Shown piece after piece: positions 15,641 through 24,347 of a DNA stretch of 50,079 nucleotides. Position numbers and translations under genes: made by a program. The DNA lies in assembly GCA_018818125.1 (NCBI GenBank), contig JAHISQ010000013.1:1-50079 (forward strand), in the 5' to 3' direction. Numbering within the stretch: the first letter of the stretch is position 1; each line of letters starts with the position of its first letter. The notes below the pieces were generated by a model. The model saw only the letters and a program-made list of their open reading frames with translations. It was not told the DNA's origin and did not search any database. The DNA is from Candidatus Rifleibacteriota bacterium. Lineage in GTDB: Bacteria; Muiribacteriota; Ozemobacteria; Ozemobacterales; Ozemobacteraceae.

Positions 15641-17095
15641 ATGCCAAAACTGTTTCGTGTGTCTCTGGTATTCCTCATTGCTCTGGCTATTTTTAGTATA
15701 GCGGGTTGTCGACTCATAAGCCCTTCTGACTCCGACGATGATTACGTGCCAGTCATCAAAAATCTGGTTATTCCAGTTGTTTTGCCTTCAGAATATTATG
15801 TGGAAGCTGATCCTCTGACCAAACTTACAATTCGGGGAGATGTCAACCTGGCAATACCCGTTGCCATGCGAGTCGTTATCAGCAATACCGCTTCTCAGTC
15901 GATGGGCCTGCCTAAGTATTGGGCTAAACATCCCACCGATAATAAGCTGATAATTGTCTTTTTTGCAAAAACGACGACAGAACTTGGTATGACTGATACT
16001 TCTGCTGTCGGAACCTTTACCATGACCCTCAAGGACGGTGCGGAGACTGATATTCCAGCTGGCAGATTTGCAGATATATTGGTTACAACAGCTCGATCAC
16101 TTACTACAGCGCAGGTTGTGGCTGGAGTTGCAAGGGCAATGGGCGTTGAGACTACTCCAACTGCTCAAAATCAGGTTCCAACTATAGTTGCAACTGTTCC
16201 AAGAGTTACCGTGACCGCAGTTGTCGGCGGCGCACCGACCATAACTACTGAAAAGATAGCTATTGGCGATGGAACTGTCTCTCATACCGCTGATCTTGGT
16301 ACTCCAAATACACCGCTTTCGGTTCCAATAGTAGTAGCAACCGCAATGAAAGCTAAACCAGGAATGGAGGCTACGGCCAAGCAGGAACTTATCAAGCTTG
16401 TTTCTGCAACTCGTGAAGAAGCCGGCTGTCTCGGCTATGATGTGTTTCAGGGCAACGATGGTACTTTTGCTTCGCAAGGAGTATCAACTCAAAGCACAGG
16501 TATGTTTGTGCTTCGCGAAACATGGAGAGATAAGGCTGCCATCGACTTTCATTGCGCTACGTCATATTTTGGCGAATTCTGGGCTAAGGCAGATACACTG
16601 TTCGAAACACCGGCTGGGGACGCCGGACCTTTTCGGGTAACTTTCGCTTTGGATTCAGCACTTCAGGAAAATCCAGGAACGATAGGCTACCAAAGAGTGG
16701 CACTGGTATCTGCAAAACCAGCATTTGATGATCAAAAAAGCAACTTTCTTTCTATTATCCATACAATTCGTGCTCGTACCCAGAATTTTATTGGATATGA
16801 GTCTTTTCAGGGCGATGGAACTACTGCGGGCACGGCCACCTCGTCGCTTATCATCTGGGAGCGTTTTGTGAAGCCAGCTGATGGTAGTTCTCTCTGGACT
16901 CCTGTCGCTGACTTCCTTGATAGTTCTACATATAAGGTGGATCTTATTGCTCTTTTCGGAGCTACGCTGGATATGAGCAAAATTAGTGGTTCTTATCTGG
17001 ATCCAATTTACTGTCCCCCCTATGCAAACCTGAAGATCGACACCGGACTGAAAGTTTCGTTGATTCCTCTGCCGACTGTATGGCCCGGGTTTTAA
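15641..17095 (+). CDS. Lipoprotein with N-terminal unknown domain and two ABM domains
   Basis: I start this at ATG 15641, giving MPKLFRVSLVF as in the paralogues, after GAAAGGA at 15626-15632; an in-frame TTG at 15614 has no paralogous support. The mature protein begins at C23 (FSIAGCRL) with the tether SPSDSDDD. The N-terminal unknown domain (about 35-215) closely matches that of 12959-15109. Two ABM-like domains follow at about 225-330 (REEAGCLGYDVFQG) and 350-440 (ARTQNFIGYESFQG), the second more diverged. The tail IDTGLKVSLIPLPTVWPGF resembles the tail of the 716-residue paralogue. At 485 residues it equals that protein minus two ABM domains. It ends at a strong terminator and converges on 17458-19548. 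Confidence 0.88.
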   Translation: MPKLFRVSLVFLIALAIFSIAGCRLISPSDSDDDYVPVIKNLVIPVVLPSEYYVEADPLTKLTIRGDVNLAIPVAMRVVISNTASQSMGLPKYWAKHPTDNKLIIVFFAKTTTELGMTDTSAVGTFTMTLKDGAETDIPAGRFADILVTTARSLTTAQVVAGVARAMGVETTPTAQNQVPTIVATVPRVTVTAVVGGAPTITTEKIAIGDGTVSHTADLGTPNTPLSVPIVVATAMKAKPGMEATAKQELIKLVSATREEAGCLGYDVFQGNDGTFASQGVSTQSTGMFVLRETWRDKAAIDFHCATSYFGEFWAKADTLFETPAGDAGPFRVTFALDSALQENPGTIGYQRVALVSAKPAFDDQKSNFLSIIHTIRARTQNFIGYESFQGDGTTAGTATSSLIIWERFVKPADGSSLWTPVADFLDSSTYKVDLIALFGATLDMSKISGSYLDPIYCPPYANLKIDTGLKVSLIPLPTVWPGF

Positions 17096-17120
17096 TAAGC
17101 AAACAGTAGTATATAAAAAA

Positions 17121-17151
17121 CCGCCACTGCAAAGCGCAGTGGCGGTTTTTT
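17121..17151. terminator. Bidirectional terminator, copy 1
   Basis: Perfect 10-base arms CCGCCACTGC (17121-17130) and GCAGTGGCGG (17136-17145) with a 5-base loop are flanked by six A on the left and six T on the right, so the hairpin can stop transcription from both sides. The same hairpin recurs at 17401-17437. Confidence 0.93.
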
Positions 17152-17156
17152 ATTTA

Positions 17157-17399
17157 AAGAGAAATCTGGGATTGTGCGGGGGAGATGCCTCATTGACCGG
17201 CATTTCCTGAGATAGATCGAATTTGATATTTTCTGGTCTGGTCTTGTGGTATTCATTATTTGCATTTTCTCAACTACGCTGGAAGTGACTAAAATTAGTC
17301 TATGCAACTTGAAGATAGGCACCTGACTGAATACTTCTTTGATTCATTTGCCCACTGTGTGCCTCGGGTTTTTAACGGGTATACAGAAAAGCAGGTAAC
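17157..17399. pseudogene. Relics of two ABM lipoprotein genes between duplicated terminators
   Basis: Bases 17185-17265 match 17713-17792 in direct orientation, a decayed piece of the minus-strand lipoprotein gene (shared CCGGCATT-CCTGA and TTGATATT words). Bases 17266-17399 match about 16955-17115, the 3' end of the plus-strand gene, including CTACGCTGGA, AAAATTAGT and CTATGCAA, its stop region and the run into the terminator, with one internal deletion of about 33 bases. No long reading frame survives. The order plus-gene tail, terminator, minus-gene tail, repeated twice, shows that a convergent junction was tandemly duplicated and its middle then lost. Confidence 0.8.
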
Positions 17400-17400
17400 A

Positions 17401-17437
17401 AAAAAACCGCCACTGCAAAGCGCAGTGGCGGTTTTTT
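17401..17437. terminator. Bidirectional terminator, copy 2
   Basis: Identical stem and loop to 17121-17145 (arms 17407-17416 and 17422-17431), again with A and T runs on the two sides. It lies 21 bases beyond the 3' end of the minus-strand lipoprotein gene, so it serves that gene. Confidence 0.93.
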
Positions 17438-17457
17438 ATTGAAAGATTAAGTCTAGA

Positions 17458-19548
17458 TTATCTTCTTCTATTCATAGCATCTGCATAGAAGGAGATGTCA
17501 GGAGTTGTGCCAGAAGAAGGCTGGGCAATTATTGAGGCACGGATATCAGCAACAACAACTGGCGTGGATTTCATTGTCAGAGCACAGCCCCAGAAATTCT
17601 GGGCAATAGTTGCCATGGCTGTACGGAAAGCATTGGCAGCATCCGAGGCGCCATGTATGCCAATGGCTTCACCATTAGCATATATTTCAAACAGTTGAAA
17701 CACATTTGCAGGTGTTCCGTTGGCCGGCATTCCCTGAAATACATCAAACTTGATATTGCCTGTTTCTGTTCTTGTGCCGGTCATGAAGTTTGTCCAGGCT
17801 GTCTTGGCAGCAGCCTCTTGCCCCTCTTTTGCGGTCATCTGGCCAAATCCAGGCAACATTCCGTCTACTGAAGCCTTGTCGGCAAGAGTGGTGAACATCG
17901 CTGTAACGTCAAACAGTCTTTCTGCTGAAGGGGCAAAAAATGTCGCTGCGTTACCCATGAAAGTTCCGAACCATGCTGTACCCAGATGAATGCTGATGGC
18001 TTCGCTGTCTCTCCAGACTTCGCGAAGTACGAACTGATTGGTAGCAGTTCCCACTCCTGTCCATGGTTGGCTTCCCTGGTAAAGGTCGTAGCTGATGCAG
18101 CCAGCTTCTGCGCGAGTTTTGGTGACAAAGTCCAGCATTGCTGCTATTGCTGCATCTGCTTGACCTTCGTTTGCTGTCATGTGAGTTAATACGGTAATAG
18201 GAGCTTCTTCAGTGACCAGGTCAATGAAGAATCCTTCATTAAACGCTACATTTGCAGCTACAGCAATGTTGGTCATGAACTGGGTGAAGTAAGTTGCGCC
18301 CAGATGAGCTTGAAGAGCGGCAGCATTCTGGTAGTTCTGTAGAATGATCAGGTTGGTCGTAGAAGAATTGAATGCGCCCTGAAACATGTCGTATCGCATT
18401 ATGCCGGCTTCATTGGCACGGGTCTGCTTAACCAGATCCAACATAGCGGTTTTGACTAATGCCTCAGAAGTTGTAACCGTTTGCAGTATGCCGAAATACT
18501 GAAGCATTCCGGTTTCAGTTTTTACTGGGCCTGCATCGCCCTGCATGATGGCGGCAATAAAGGGAGATGTCTGGTTCGGAGCGTTGATAAAGAGCTCTGA
18601 CGCTTTGGCGAACAGGCTGGTAACATGGGCTGAGGCAACATGGGCATTGAGATCTGCCATACTGCGAAATTTCTGAACTTCAACAAATTTGCCAGTAGAG
18701 GCAGTAGAAACGCCGCCGCCAGGAATAGTGCCATTGTTTCCACGGTAAAGGTCATAGGAAATGCATCCAGCTTCTGCTCTAGAAGCTCTAACGACCTCAA
18801 GCAGAGCAAGCTTCGCTTCATATTCTTTGCCAGCTTTGGCTTCTACGTATGTAACAACCACTATTGGAGCCGGGAGTGATGTTCCTGGAGTGCCAAGGTT
18901 TTCATCCGGAACGGCTGTGCCATTGGCAATGGTTATTTTTTCAGTGGTCATGGTCATTTGACCAGTAGCGGTGTTTCTGGTCAGGGTAATTCTGGGTATA
19001 GTAGCTGCTATGGTTGGAACCTCATCCTGAGTTGTTGGCGGAATCCCAACTCCCATAGCTCTTGCAACTCCAGCCACAACATCCTTGGGAGAAATCCACT
19101 TAGCTGTTGTTACCAATATATCCTCAAATCTGCCGGCGGGGATATTAATTACTTCGCCACCCTGGAATGTCATGGTGAAAGTTCCGATGGCGGAAGTATC
19201 TGTCATACCAAGATTGGCAATAGTATCTGCAAAAAAGATAACTGTTTTCGATGTATCGCCAGGATACTCAGACCAATATTTAGGCACTCCCATAGATTTG
19301 CTGACGCCATTGATAAGGACCTGTACCTTCAGGTCTTCGGATAGATCCGCTTCCCTGATGGCAATTTTGGTGAGGCCTTCTGTTGCTACATCTGCTGTGG
19401 GCAGTACAACTGGAATGACCAGGTTTTTTACGACTGGTACATAATCGTTGTCGTCGGAGTCAGAAGGGTTCATGAGTTGACAACCCACCAGGCCAAAAAT
19501 AGCCAGAGTAACGAGGAATAACAGAGACACGCGAAACAGTTTTGTCAT
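17458..19548 (-). CDS. Lipoprotein with N-terminal unknown domain and four tandem ABM domains, second copy
   Basis: The start is taken at 19548 (MTKLFRVSLLF), preceded by GAAAGGAC; the reading frame extends 18 codons further upstream without support. It has a lipobox ending at C23 (FGLVGCQL), the tether NPSDSDDN, the unknown domain at about 35-215, then four ABM-like domains with signatures RAEAGCISYDLYRG, RANEAGIMRYDMFQG, RAEAGCISYDLYQG and RTETGNIKFDVFQG. The protein is 696 residues and parallels the 716-residue copy at 12959 through its first two ABM domains; the last two and the tail are more diverged. No cofactor or substrate can be read from sequence. It is convergent with 15641-17095. 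Confidence 0.88.
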   Translation of the reverse strand: MTKLFRVSLLFLVTLAIFGLVGCQLMNPSDSDDNDYVPVVKNLVIPVVLPTADVATEGLTKIAIREADLSEDLKVQVLINGVSKSMGVPKYWSEYPGDTSKTVIFFADTIANLGMTDTSAIGTFTMTFQGGEVINIPAGRFEDILVTTAKWISPKDVVAGVARAMGVGIPPTTQDEVPTIAATIPRITLTRNTATGQMTMTTEKITIANGTAVPDENLGTPGTSLPAPIVVVTYVEAKAGKEYEAKLALLEVVRASRAEAGCISYDLYRGNNGTIPGGGVSTASTGKFVEVQKFRSMADLNAHVASAHVTSLFAKASELFINAPNQTSPFIAAIMQGDAGPVKTETGMLQYFGILQTVTTSEALVKTAMLDLVKQTRANEAGIMRYDMFQGAFNSSTTNLIILQNYQNAAALQAHLGATYFTQFMTNIAVAANVAFNEGFFIDLVTEEAPITVLTHMTANEGQADAAIAAMLDFVTKTRAEAGCISYDLYQGSQPWTGVGTATNQFVLREVWRDSEAISIHLGTAWFGTFMGNAATFFAPSAERLFDVTAMFTTLADKASVDGMLPGFGQMTAKEGQEAAAKTAWTNFMTGTRTETGNIKFDVFQGMPANGTPANVFQLFEIYANGEAIGIHGASDAANAFRTAMATIAQNFWGCALTMKSTPVVVADIRASIIAQPSSGTTPDISFYADAMNRRR

Positions 19549-19700
19549 GATACAAGTCCTTTCAATTTTTAACACATCCCTCTCGGGGTACACAGAAAAC
19601 AAAGAAAGCTTTGCCCAACTCAGGCCAAATATTAATGGACTCTCAAAAATTAGACATTGCTTTTTCGGCTCTAAAATATCACGTTTATTTCGTCTGACAA
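19549..19700 (-). promoter_or_regulatory. Shared leader region of the ABM lipoprotein genes, copy C
   Basis: This carries the same ordered blocks as copy A: AACGTGATATTTT, GAAAAAGCAATG, then CTGAGTTGGGCAAAGCTTTC around 19596-19624, then GAAAGGAC before ATG 19548. CAAAG-CTTT-CTTTG in the core can fold as a small hairpin. The bases between blocks differ from copy A, so the blocks appear to be under selection. Confidence 0.6.
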
Positions 19701-19769
19701 AGTAATATTTAGCATCAAAAAATTGTTGAACCCTCCAGAAAGGCTTTAAAAGCCAAGAATTCGTGTGAT

Positions 19770-19815
19770 AAAAAAAGCTGCCCCATAGGCAAATTTTGCC
19801 TATGGGGCAGCTTTT
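19770..19815 (-). terminator. Rho-independent terminator of the beta-barrel gene
   Basis: Fourteen-base perfect arms (GCTGCCCCATAGGC at 19777-19790 and its complement at 19798-19811) close a 7-base loop. On the minus strand the stem is followed by seven T. It lies 18 bases after the stop of the gene at 19829. Confidence 0.93.
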
Positions 19816-19828
19816 CGATCGGTTGTCG

Positions 19829-21415
19829 TCAGAAGCGCATAAAGAATTCAGTCTTCAGGTCATTTACTGCGCGACCATAGTCTGACACAGCCCGGATTGC
19901 TCGTAGTTCCAGATGGGTCACGGGGCAGATCTGATACTTCAATCTTGCTGTGGTAATGTTGACATCCGCGTAGTTATAACTGGATTTGGCGCCAACCATC
20001 CAATCCTGGATTAATTTGAGGCTGAGGTTATGTCTGAAATAATACTGGGCGCTCAATTGCACATCTCGGTATCCATGAATATCTCCGAGGAATCCACCCG
20101 AGGCTCTGTTTTCGCCGGGCGCATTGATGGGAGTGTTGTAAGGAGCAGCTTCAGCTGGAGACGGTGGAAACAATGTTTCGTAATTTCCAGTCCGAGCGTT
20201 AGTTGCTCCTTCTGAAAGCCCAACAAGGGTATCTTCCAGCGGATGCACTTGAATTCCTCTGTTCTGAAGAGCATTGACAATGCTGATTGGTCGAAAGTTA
20301 TTGAGGTAGTTAGCCCAGATCAGGCCAGCGTTAAATTTTTTCGGTTTATCATACTTCAAGCCGAGCAGAGTCGCCGTGTTGTTAGTATCTCCACGAAGAT
20401 GCCCGTATCCGGCAGGAACATCGTTGATGCCAAGGTTGTTTCGGTATTGGGCGGCAGTGCCGAAATAATTCCAGTGCTTGTTGAATGTTCCCTGCGCCTC
20501 TAATGCGAACCAGTTTTCGCTGGTCTGAGGTGAAGTAACACCATTTTTGTCGGACTTATCAGGATTGTGAAACTGGGTCAGAAAAATGTGGTGCTTTGGG
20601 TTTAATTCATAATCGCAGTAGAGAGCTAGAGCCTTTAGCCCGTGAGTCGTACCTGCTGGTGGGTCCAAGGTTTGCGCAACATACAGTGCTCTCGAAATTA
20701 ATTTTTTGTGTCGGATTGTATAAGATATACCATCCATGAAATCAATAAGGAGTACCGAGTTGCCAAGATTAACAAACTGTCGACCCACGCGCCAGTCACC
20801 GCCAAACATGTTGCCCTTATCAATGGAAAACATATCAAGCATGAAGTTGGAGTTATAGTAGCCAGACTGCCTGGTGGGCTGAACTATCATAAAACGGTAG
20901 GTGGCAAAGGCATTGGGTGCCATTGGAATCATTCCACCGGTGCGAAATATACTGAGATTGCTGCTGGAGTTACCCTTTCCGCCGTTTTTATCCTCTACTC
21001 GAGTGTTGTGATACCAAAAGGTAACATCACCAAAGAAGTTGATTGGAGCCTTAAGCCCCTTAACGCCCTCGGAGATGTTGGACTGATTTCTTTCCAATAC
21101 GGTGTCTCTCGCTTTAAGTTCTTCCTGGTCTTTGAGCGTTTTGTCCTGGAGATTCTTCATGTGGTGGAACTCAAGTGAAAGGTCATTGAGTTGCTGACGC
21201 AGGGAGACAACTTCGTCTTCGAGGTTCGCTGGCCGATCACCTGCATCTTGAAAAGAGCTGCTTAAAACTTCAGGTTCAGTTTTGGTAACGATATCAGCTG
21301 CAAGTTTTTGTGTCGCGCAAGTTTTTGGATCCATCTCTTCTGCCAGCACAACAGTTCCAAGACTGTGTAGTAACAGGACGCTCATCAGGCAGGTGTAGAA
21401 TATTTTCTTTAGCAA
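19829..21415 (-). CDS. Outer-membrane beta-barrel (porin-like) protein with N-terminal coiled coil
   Basis: This 528-residue protein has a signal peptide (cleavage likely after VVLA, about residue 25). A coiled-coil segment follows at about 65-115 (EDEVVSLRQQLNDLSLEFHH), then a long region rich in alternating hydrophobic and aromatic residues with Gly-Asn-Asp turns. It ends LKTEFFMRF, with the C-terminal phenylalanine expected of a BAM-inserted barrel. An N-terminal coiled coil before a barrel resembles porins that trimerise or tether to peptidoglycan. I cannot assign a named porin family or substrate. It is divergent from the chemosensory operon, sharing a 196-base promoter region, and is followed by a strong terminator. 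Confidence 0.8.
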   Translation of the reverse strand: MLKKIFYTCLMSVLLLHSLGTVVLAEEMDPKTCATQKLAADIVTKTEPEVLSSSFQDAGDRPANLEDEVVSLRQQLNDLSLEFHHMKNLQDKTLKDQEELKARDTVLERNQSNISEGVKGLKAPINFFGDVTFWYHNTRVEDKNGGKGNSSSNLSIFRTGGMIPMAPNAFATYRFMIVQPTRQSGYYNSNFMLDMFSIDKGNMFGGDWRVGRQFVNLGNSVLLIDFMDGISYTIRHKKLISRALYVAQTLDPPAGTTHGLKALALYCDYELNPKHHIFLTQFHNPDKSDKNGVTSPQTSENWFALEAQGTFNKHWNYFGTAAQYRNNLGINDVPAGYGHLRGDTNNTATLLGLKYDKPKKFNAGLIWANYLNNFRPISIVNALQNRGIQVHPLEDTLVGLSEGATNARTGNYETLFPPSPAEAAPYNTPINAPGENRASGGFLGDIHGYRDVQLSAQYYFRHNLSLKLIQDWMVGAKSSYNYADVNITTARLKYQICPVTHLELRAIRAVSDYGRAVNDLKTEFFMRF

Positions 21416-21529
21416 GTATAATTTCCCCCTCGTTAGTTTGTGCTGTCATATCGGCACATTTCTATGATTTTTTACGGTTATAATTCTTGTTAAACTGATT
21501 TCCCTGTTCAAAAATATCTACAGGTTAAG

Positions 21530-21559
21530 TTGACAAGACTGCATGTTTTTAACTATCAT
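21530..21559 (+). promoter_or_regulatory. Sigma-70-type promoter of the chemosensory operon
   Basis: A perfect TTGACA (21530-21535), an 18-base spacer and TATCAT (21554-21559) lie about 50 bases before the GTG start of the receptor gene. The expected transcript start is near 21566. Confidence 0.65.
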
Positions 21560-21611
21560 CGTTTCCGGAAATAAACGGATATATACCCCATAATGGGAGA
21601 GGAGAACGCCC

Positions 21612-23831
21612 GTGAAAGGGACTTTTAAATCTAAGATTATAGCGCTGGCAACTGTCTCAGCGATTTTGCCGGTATTGGTCATGGCTTTGATGACTGTTCG
21701 AATGCAGGGCGATATTAGAACAACAGCGCGTCAGGAATTGAATACGCTGGCAAGAGGAAATCTGGATCAGGTTGTTCATGATGTCTATACTCTGTGCAAA
21801 ACAGCGAACACGCTTCTTCAGATTCAGTTGGGCAAAGCCCTGAAATACGGCATGGAAGTCGTTGAAAACAAATACCCTGCGAGAATCGGTACTGGCACCA
21901 TCGAATGGAACTCCGAAAACCAATTGACCGGTGAACGACAAAAGCTTGTTCTTCCCGAATTTTTTCTGGGAAATGCTCTTCTCACTCCTGAGGTTGAAAA
22001 ACTGTCTTTAGCACCGGTAGTCAGTGAAATTCAGAGCCTTATGGGCGGTGAATGTACCATCTTTCAGCGTATAAATGATCGCGGCGATATGCTGGCGATA
22101 GTTACAACGGTGAAAAAGCCCAGCGGCAGTTTTGCAGTTGGTATGGTCTTGCCGGCAGTGCTTACCGATGGAACCTCCGATCCCGTTATTGCGAATGTCT
22201 TGAAAGGTGAGGAATTCGAAGGGTTGGCTGAATTTATGGGGCGTGCTTGTCTCACAGCATGCAAGGGAATACACGACGAGAATGGCCGTCTTATCGGGAT
22301 GTTTCATGTCAGTGAAATGATTGATGACCAAAAAGACCTACGTTCTGCCATCATGGATATCAAGGTTGGAGATAGCGGGTATGTCTATGTCCTGGGAATG
22401 GAGGGCAAGAATAAGGGTTGCTATATCATTTCCAAAGATGGTAAGCGTGATGGAGAAAACATCTGGAATGCCGAGGATTCCAATGGTGCGCTCTTTATTC
22501 AAGACATAATCACCCGTGCTCTTCACCCTGAAGAGGGCGATCCCTACGTGAGCTATCCCTGGAAGAATATCGGGGAATCTAATGCTCGCGTAAAAATTGC
22601 CAAAGCCATCTATTTCAAGCCTTGGAAGTGGGTCATTGGAGCCGGGATGTATCAGGATGATTTTCTGGGACCCATTCTCAAGGTTGAGAATAGCATTGCC
22701 AGAATGTTCGGGCAGTTTGTATCTGCTGGTATACTGGTTTTGCTGTTCGCAATTGGATTTGCCTGGTATCTTGGAAATCGTTTAACCCGTCCTCTTCAGA
22801 TGGTTATGGTTCTCGCCCGTCACGTTGCTAACGGCGATCTTCTTCTTGCCAAGAGCATACTTTCTGACCTTGGAATCAATTCTGGAGTAGGGGAGCGCGC
22901 TGCGAGGGATGAAGATCCTCAGGATGAGATCAGGCAACTATTCTTTTCCTTTTCAGATATGACCCAGGGACTTGATTCTCTTATCGGGCAATTGCAGCGC
23001 TCTGGTATCCGGGTTTCTTCTTCGGCGACCCAGATTGCGGCCTCGGCTCGACAGCTTGAAGCAAGCGTTACTGAGCAGGCTGCTTCAACCAAAGAGGTTA
23101 CTGCAACATCCCTGGGAATTTCCAGGACTTCCGCTGAACTTTCAACAACGATGAATACCCTCGGAGAAACCATTTCTGAAACAGCTGGGAAAACGGAAAA
23201 GGGAAAGGCAAGCCTGACTTCTATGGAAGTCTCACTTAGGCAGCTTTTGAAGGCTACTCAATCAATCTCCGCCAAACTTGGGGTTATAAATGATAAAACC
23301 AACAAGATTTCCGGCGTGGTTTCCACCATTAACAAGATTTCGAACCAGACAAACCTGCTTTCGCTAAATGCTGCCATCGAAGCTGAGAAGGCTGGAGAAT
23401 TTGGTCGCGGGTTCTCTGTCGTTTCTCGTGAGATTAGTCGTTTGGCTGATCAGACTGCCGATGCTACCCACGATATCGAATTCATGGTCGGAGAGATGCA
23501 GACTGCGGTTAGTTCAGGCGTCATGGAAATGGACAAGTTTGCCCGAGAGGTTCAGAACGAGGTGGAGGGCATTGCCACCATCGGAGGCGATCTGGAAAGC
23601 ATTATTGACGAAGTCCGGAACCTTGCCCCCCAGTTTGCCAGCCTGGAAAGCGGCGTTGATAGTCAGACGCGCAGTGCCGGCCAGATCAACGAAGCTATGC
23701 ATCAGCTGACCATGGCTGCTGAACAGAATCGCGATGCACTTGCAGAGTTTAAACAATCCACTGAACACCTTAGAGATATTGTCCAGGGAATGAAGGATGA
23801 GGCATCAAGATTCAAGGTAACTGATGAATAA
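21612..23831 (+). CDS. wspA: WspA-like methyl-accepting chemotaxis protein with Cache sensor
   Basis: This 739-residue receptor has TM1 at about 9-29, a periplasmic Cache_3-Cache_2-type sensor (about 35-355, ending in FKPWKWVIGAGMY) and TM2 at about 368-388. A HAMP-like region and a cytoplasmic signalling hairpin follow, with tip NQTNLLSLNAAIEAEKAGEFG. The distal helix contains the LAPQF and GQINEAM motifs I associate with WspA receptors. There is no C-terminal CheR-tethering pentapeptide. It starts at GTG after GGGAGAGGAG. It is the first gene of a seven-gene operon in Wsp order and presumably activates the CheA at 26289. Two cysteines in the sensor (213 and 217) are notable. Confidence 0.92.
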   Translation: MKGTFKSKIIALATVSAILPVLVMALMTVRMQGDIRTTARQELNTLARGNLDQVVHDVYTLCKTANTLLQIQLGKALKYGMEVVENKYPARIGTGTIEWNSENQLTGERQKLVLPEFFLGNALLTPEVEKLSLAPVVSEIQSLMGGECTIFQRINDRGDMLAIVTTVKKPSGSFAVGMVLPAVLTDGTSDPVIANVLKGEEFEGLAEFMGRACLTACKGIHDENGRLIGMFHVSEMIDDQKDLRSAIMDIKVGDSGYVYVLGMEGKNKGCYIISKDGKRDGENIWNAEDSNGALFIQDIITRALHPEEGDPYVSYPWKNIGESNARVKIAKAIYFKPWKWVIGAGMYQDDFLGPILKVENSIARMFGQFVSAGILVLLFAIGFAWYLGNRLTRPLQMVMVLARHVANGDLLLAKSILSDLGINSGVGERAARDEDPQDEIRQLFFSFSDMTQGLDSLIGQLQRSGIRVSSSATQIAASARQLEASVTEQAASTKEVTATSLGISRTSAELSTTMNTLGETISETAGKTEKGKASLTSMEVSLRQLLKATQSISAKLGVINDKTNKISGVVSTINKISNQTNLLSLNAAIEAEKAGEFGRGFSVVSREISRLADQTADATHDIEFMVGEMQTAVSSGVMEMDKFAREVQNEVEGIATIGGDLESIIDEVRNLAPQFASLESGVDSQTRSAGQINEAMHQLTMAAEQNRDALAEFKQSTEHLRDIVQGMKDEASRFKVTDE

Positions 23832-23882
23832 AATCAGACTTGGGTTTGGTCGGGGATTCTATTTCCGAAAGGGTGATTCAGA

Positions 23883-24347
23883 ATGCTGATAATGGTGTTC
23901 CACGTGGGCCAAAACCGGTATGGTCTGAGGTCTTCGGAAATATTGGAAGTTGCCCCCATGGTGAACTTAAGGCAAATTCCACACGTTCCTCCACAGATTG
24001 TCGGGGTGGCAAATTACCGTGGTAAAGTCATTCCCTTTATTGATCTTTCTTTGCTGTTGGCAGATGTGCCCTCTAAACTTGTTCTTAGCACAAGAGTTCT
24101 GGTGGTGAAATTTTTCAGGGATGGAGAGACATTTCCCCTTGGTTTGATTGCCGAACATGCAACGGATGCAATTGTTTGTAATGAAGCAGATTTACAACCT
24201 TCGCCAGTCAATTCAGAAACATCGCCTTACCTGGGGAGCATAATCCTCGACAAGGAAGGTATGATTCAGGTTCTGGAAGTGGATAAAATTTTGCCTCAGG
24301 AGATCCAGCAAGTTTTGTACGCCAGCAATGTTAGGGTGGAGGTCTGA
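23883..24347 (+). CDS. wspB: CheW-type adaptor (WspB-like)
   Basis: This 154-residue single CheW domain begins with MVFHVGQNRYGLRSSEILEV and carries the family's VGVANYRGKVIPFIDLSLLL segment. CheW proteins couple chemoreceptors to the CheA kinase. The start at 23883 has GAAAGGGTGA in front; an ATG three codons later is a possible alternative. It follows the receptor by 51 bases and overlaps the CheR start by one base (TGATG). Position immediately after the receptor is the WspB position. Confidence 0.9.
   Translation: MLIMVFHVGQNRYGLRSSEILEVAPMVNLRQIPHVPPQIVGVANYRGKVIPFIDLSLLLADVPSKLVLSTRVLVVKFFRDGETFPLGLIAEHATDAIVCNEADLQPSPVNSETSPYLGSIILDKEGMIQVLEVDKILPQEIQQVLYASNVRVEV

Noticed and set aside
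19549..19602. Eighteen-codon N-terminal extension of the four-ABM lipoprotein at 17458
   Set aside because: The extension would spoil the lipoprotein signal peptide and lies in the conserved leader.
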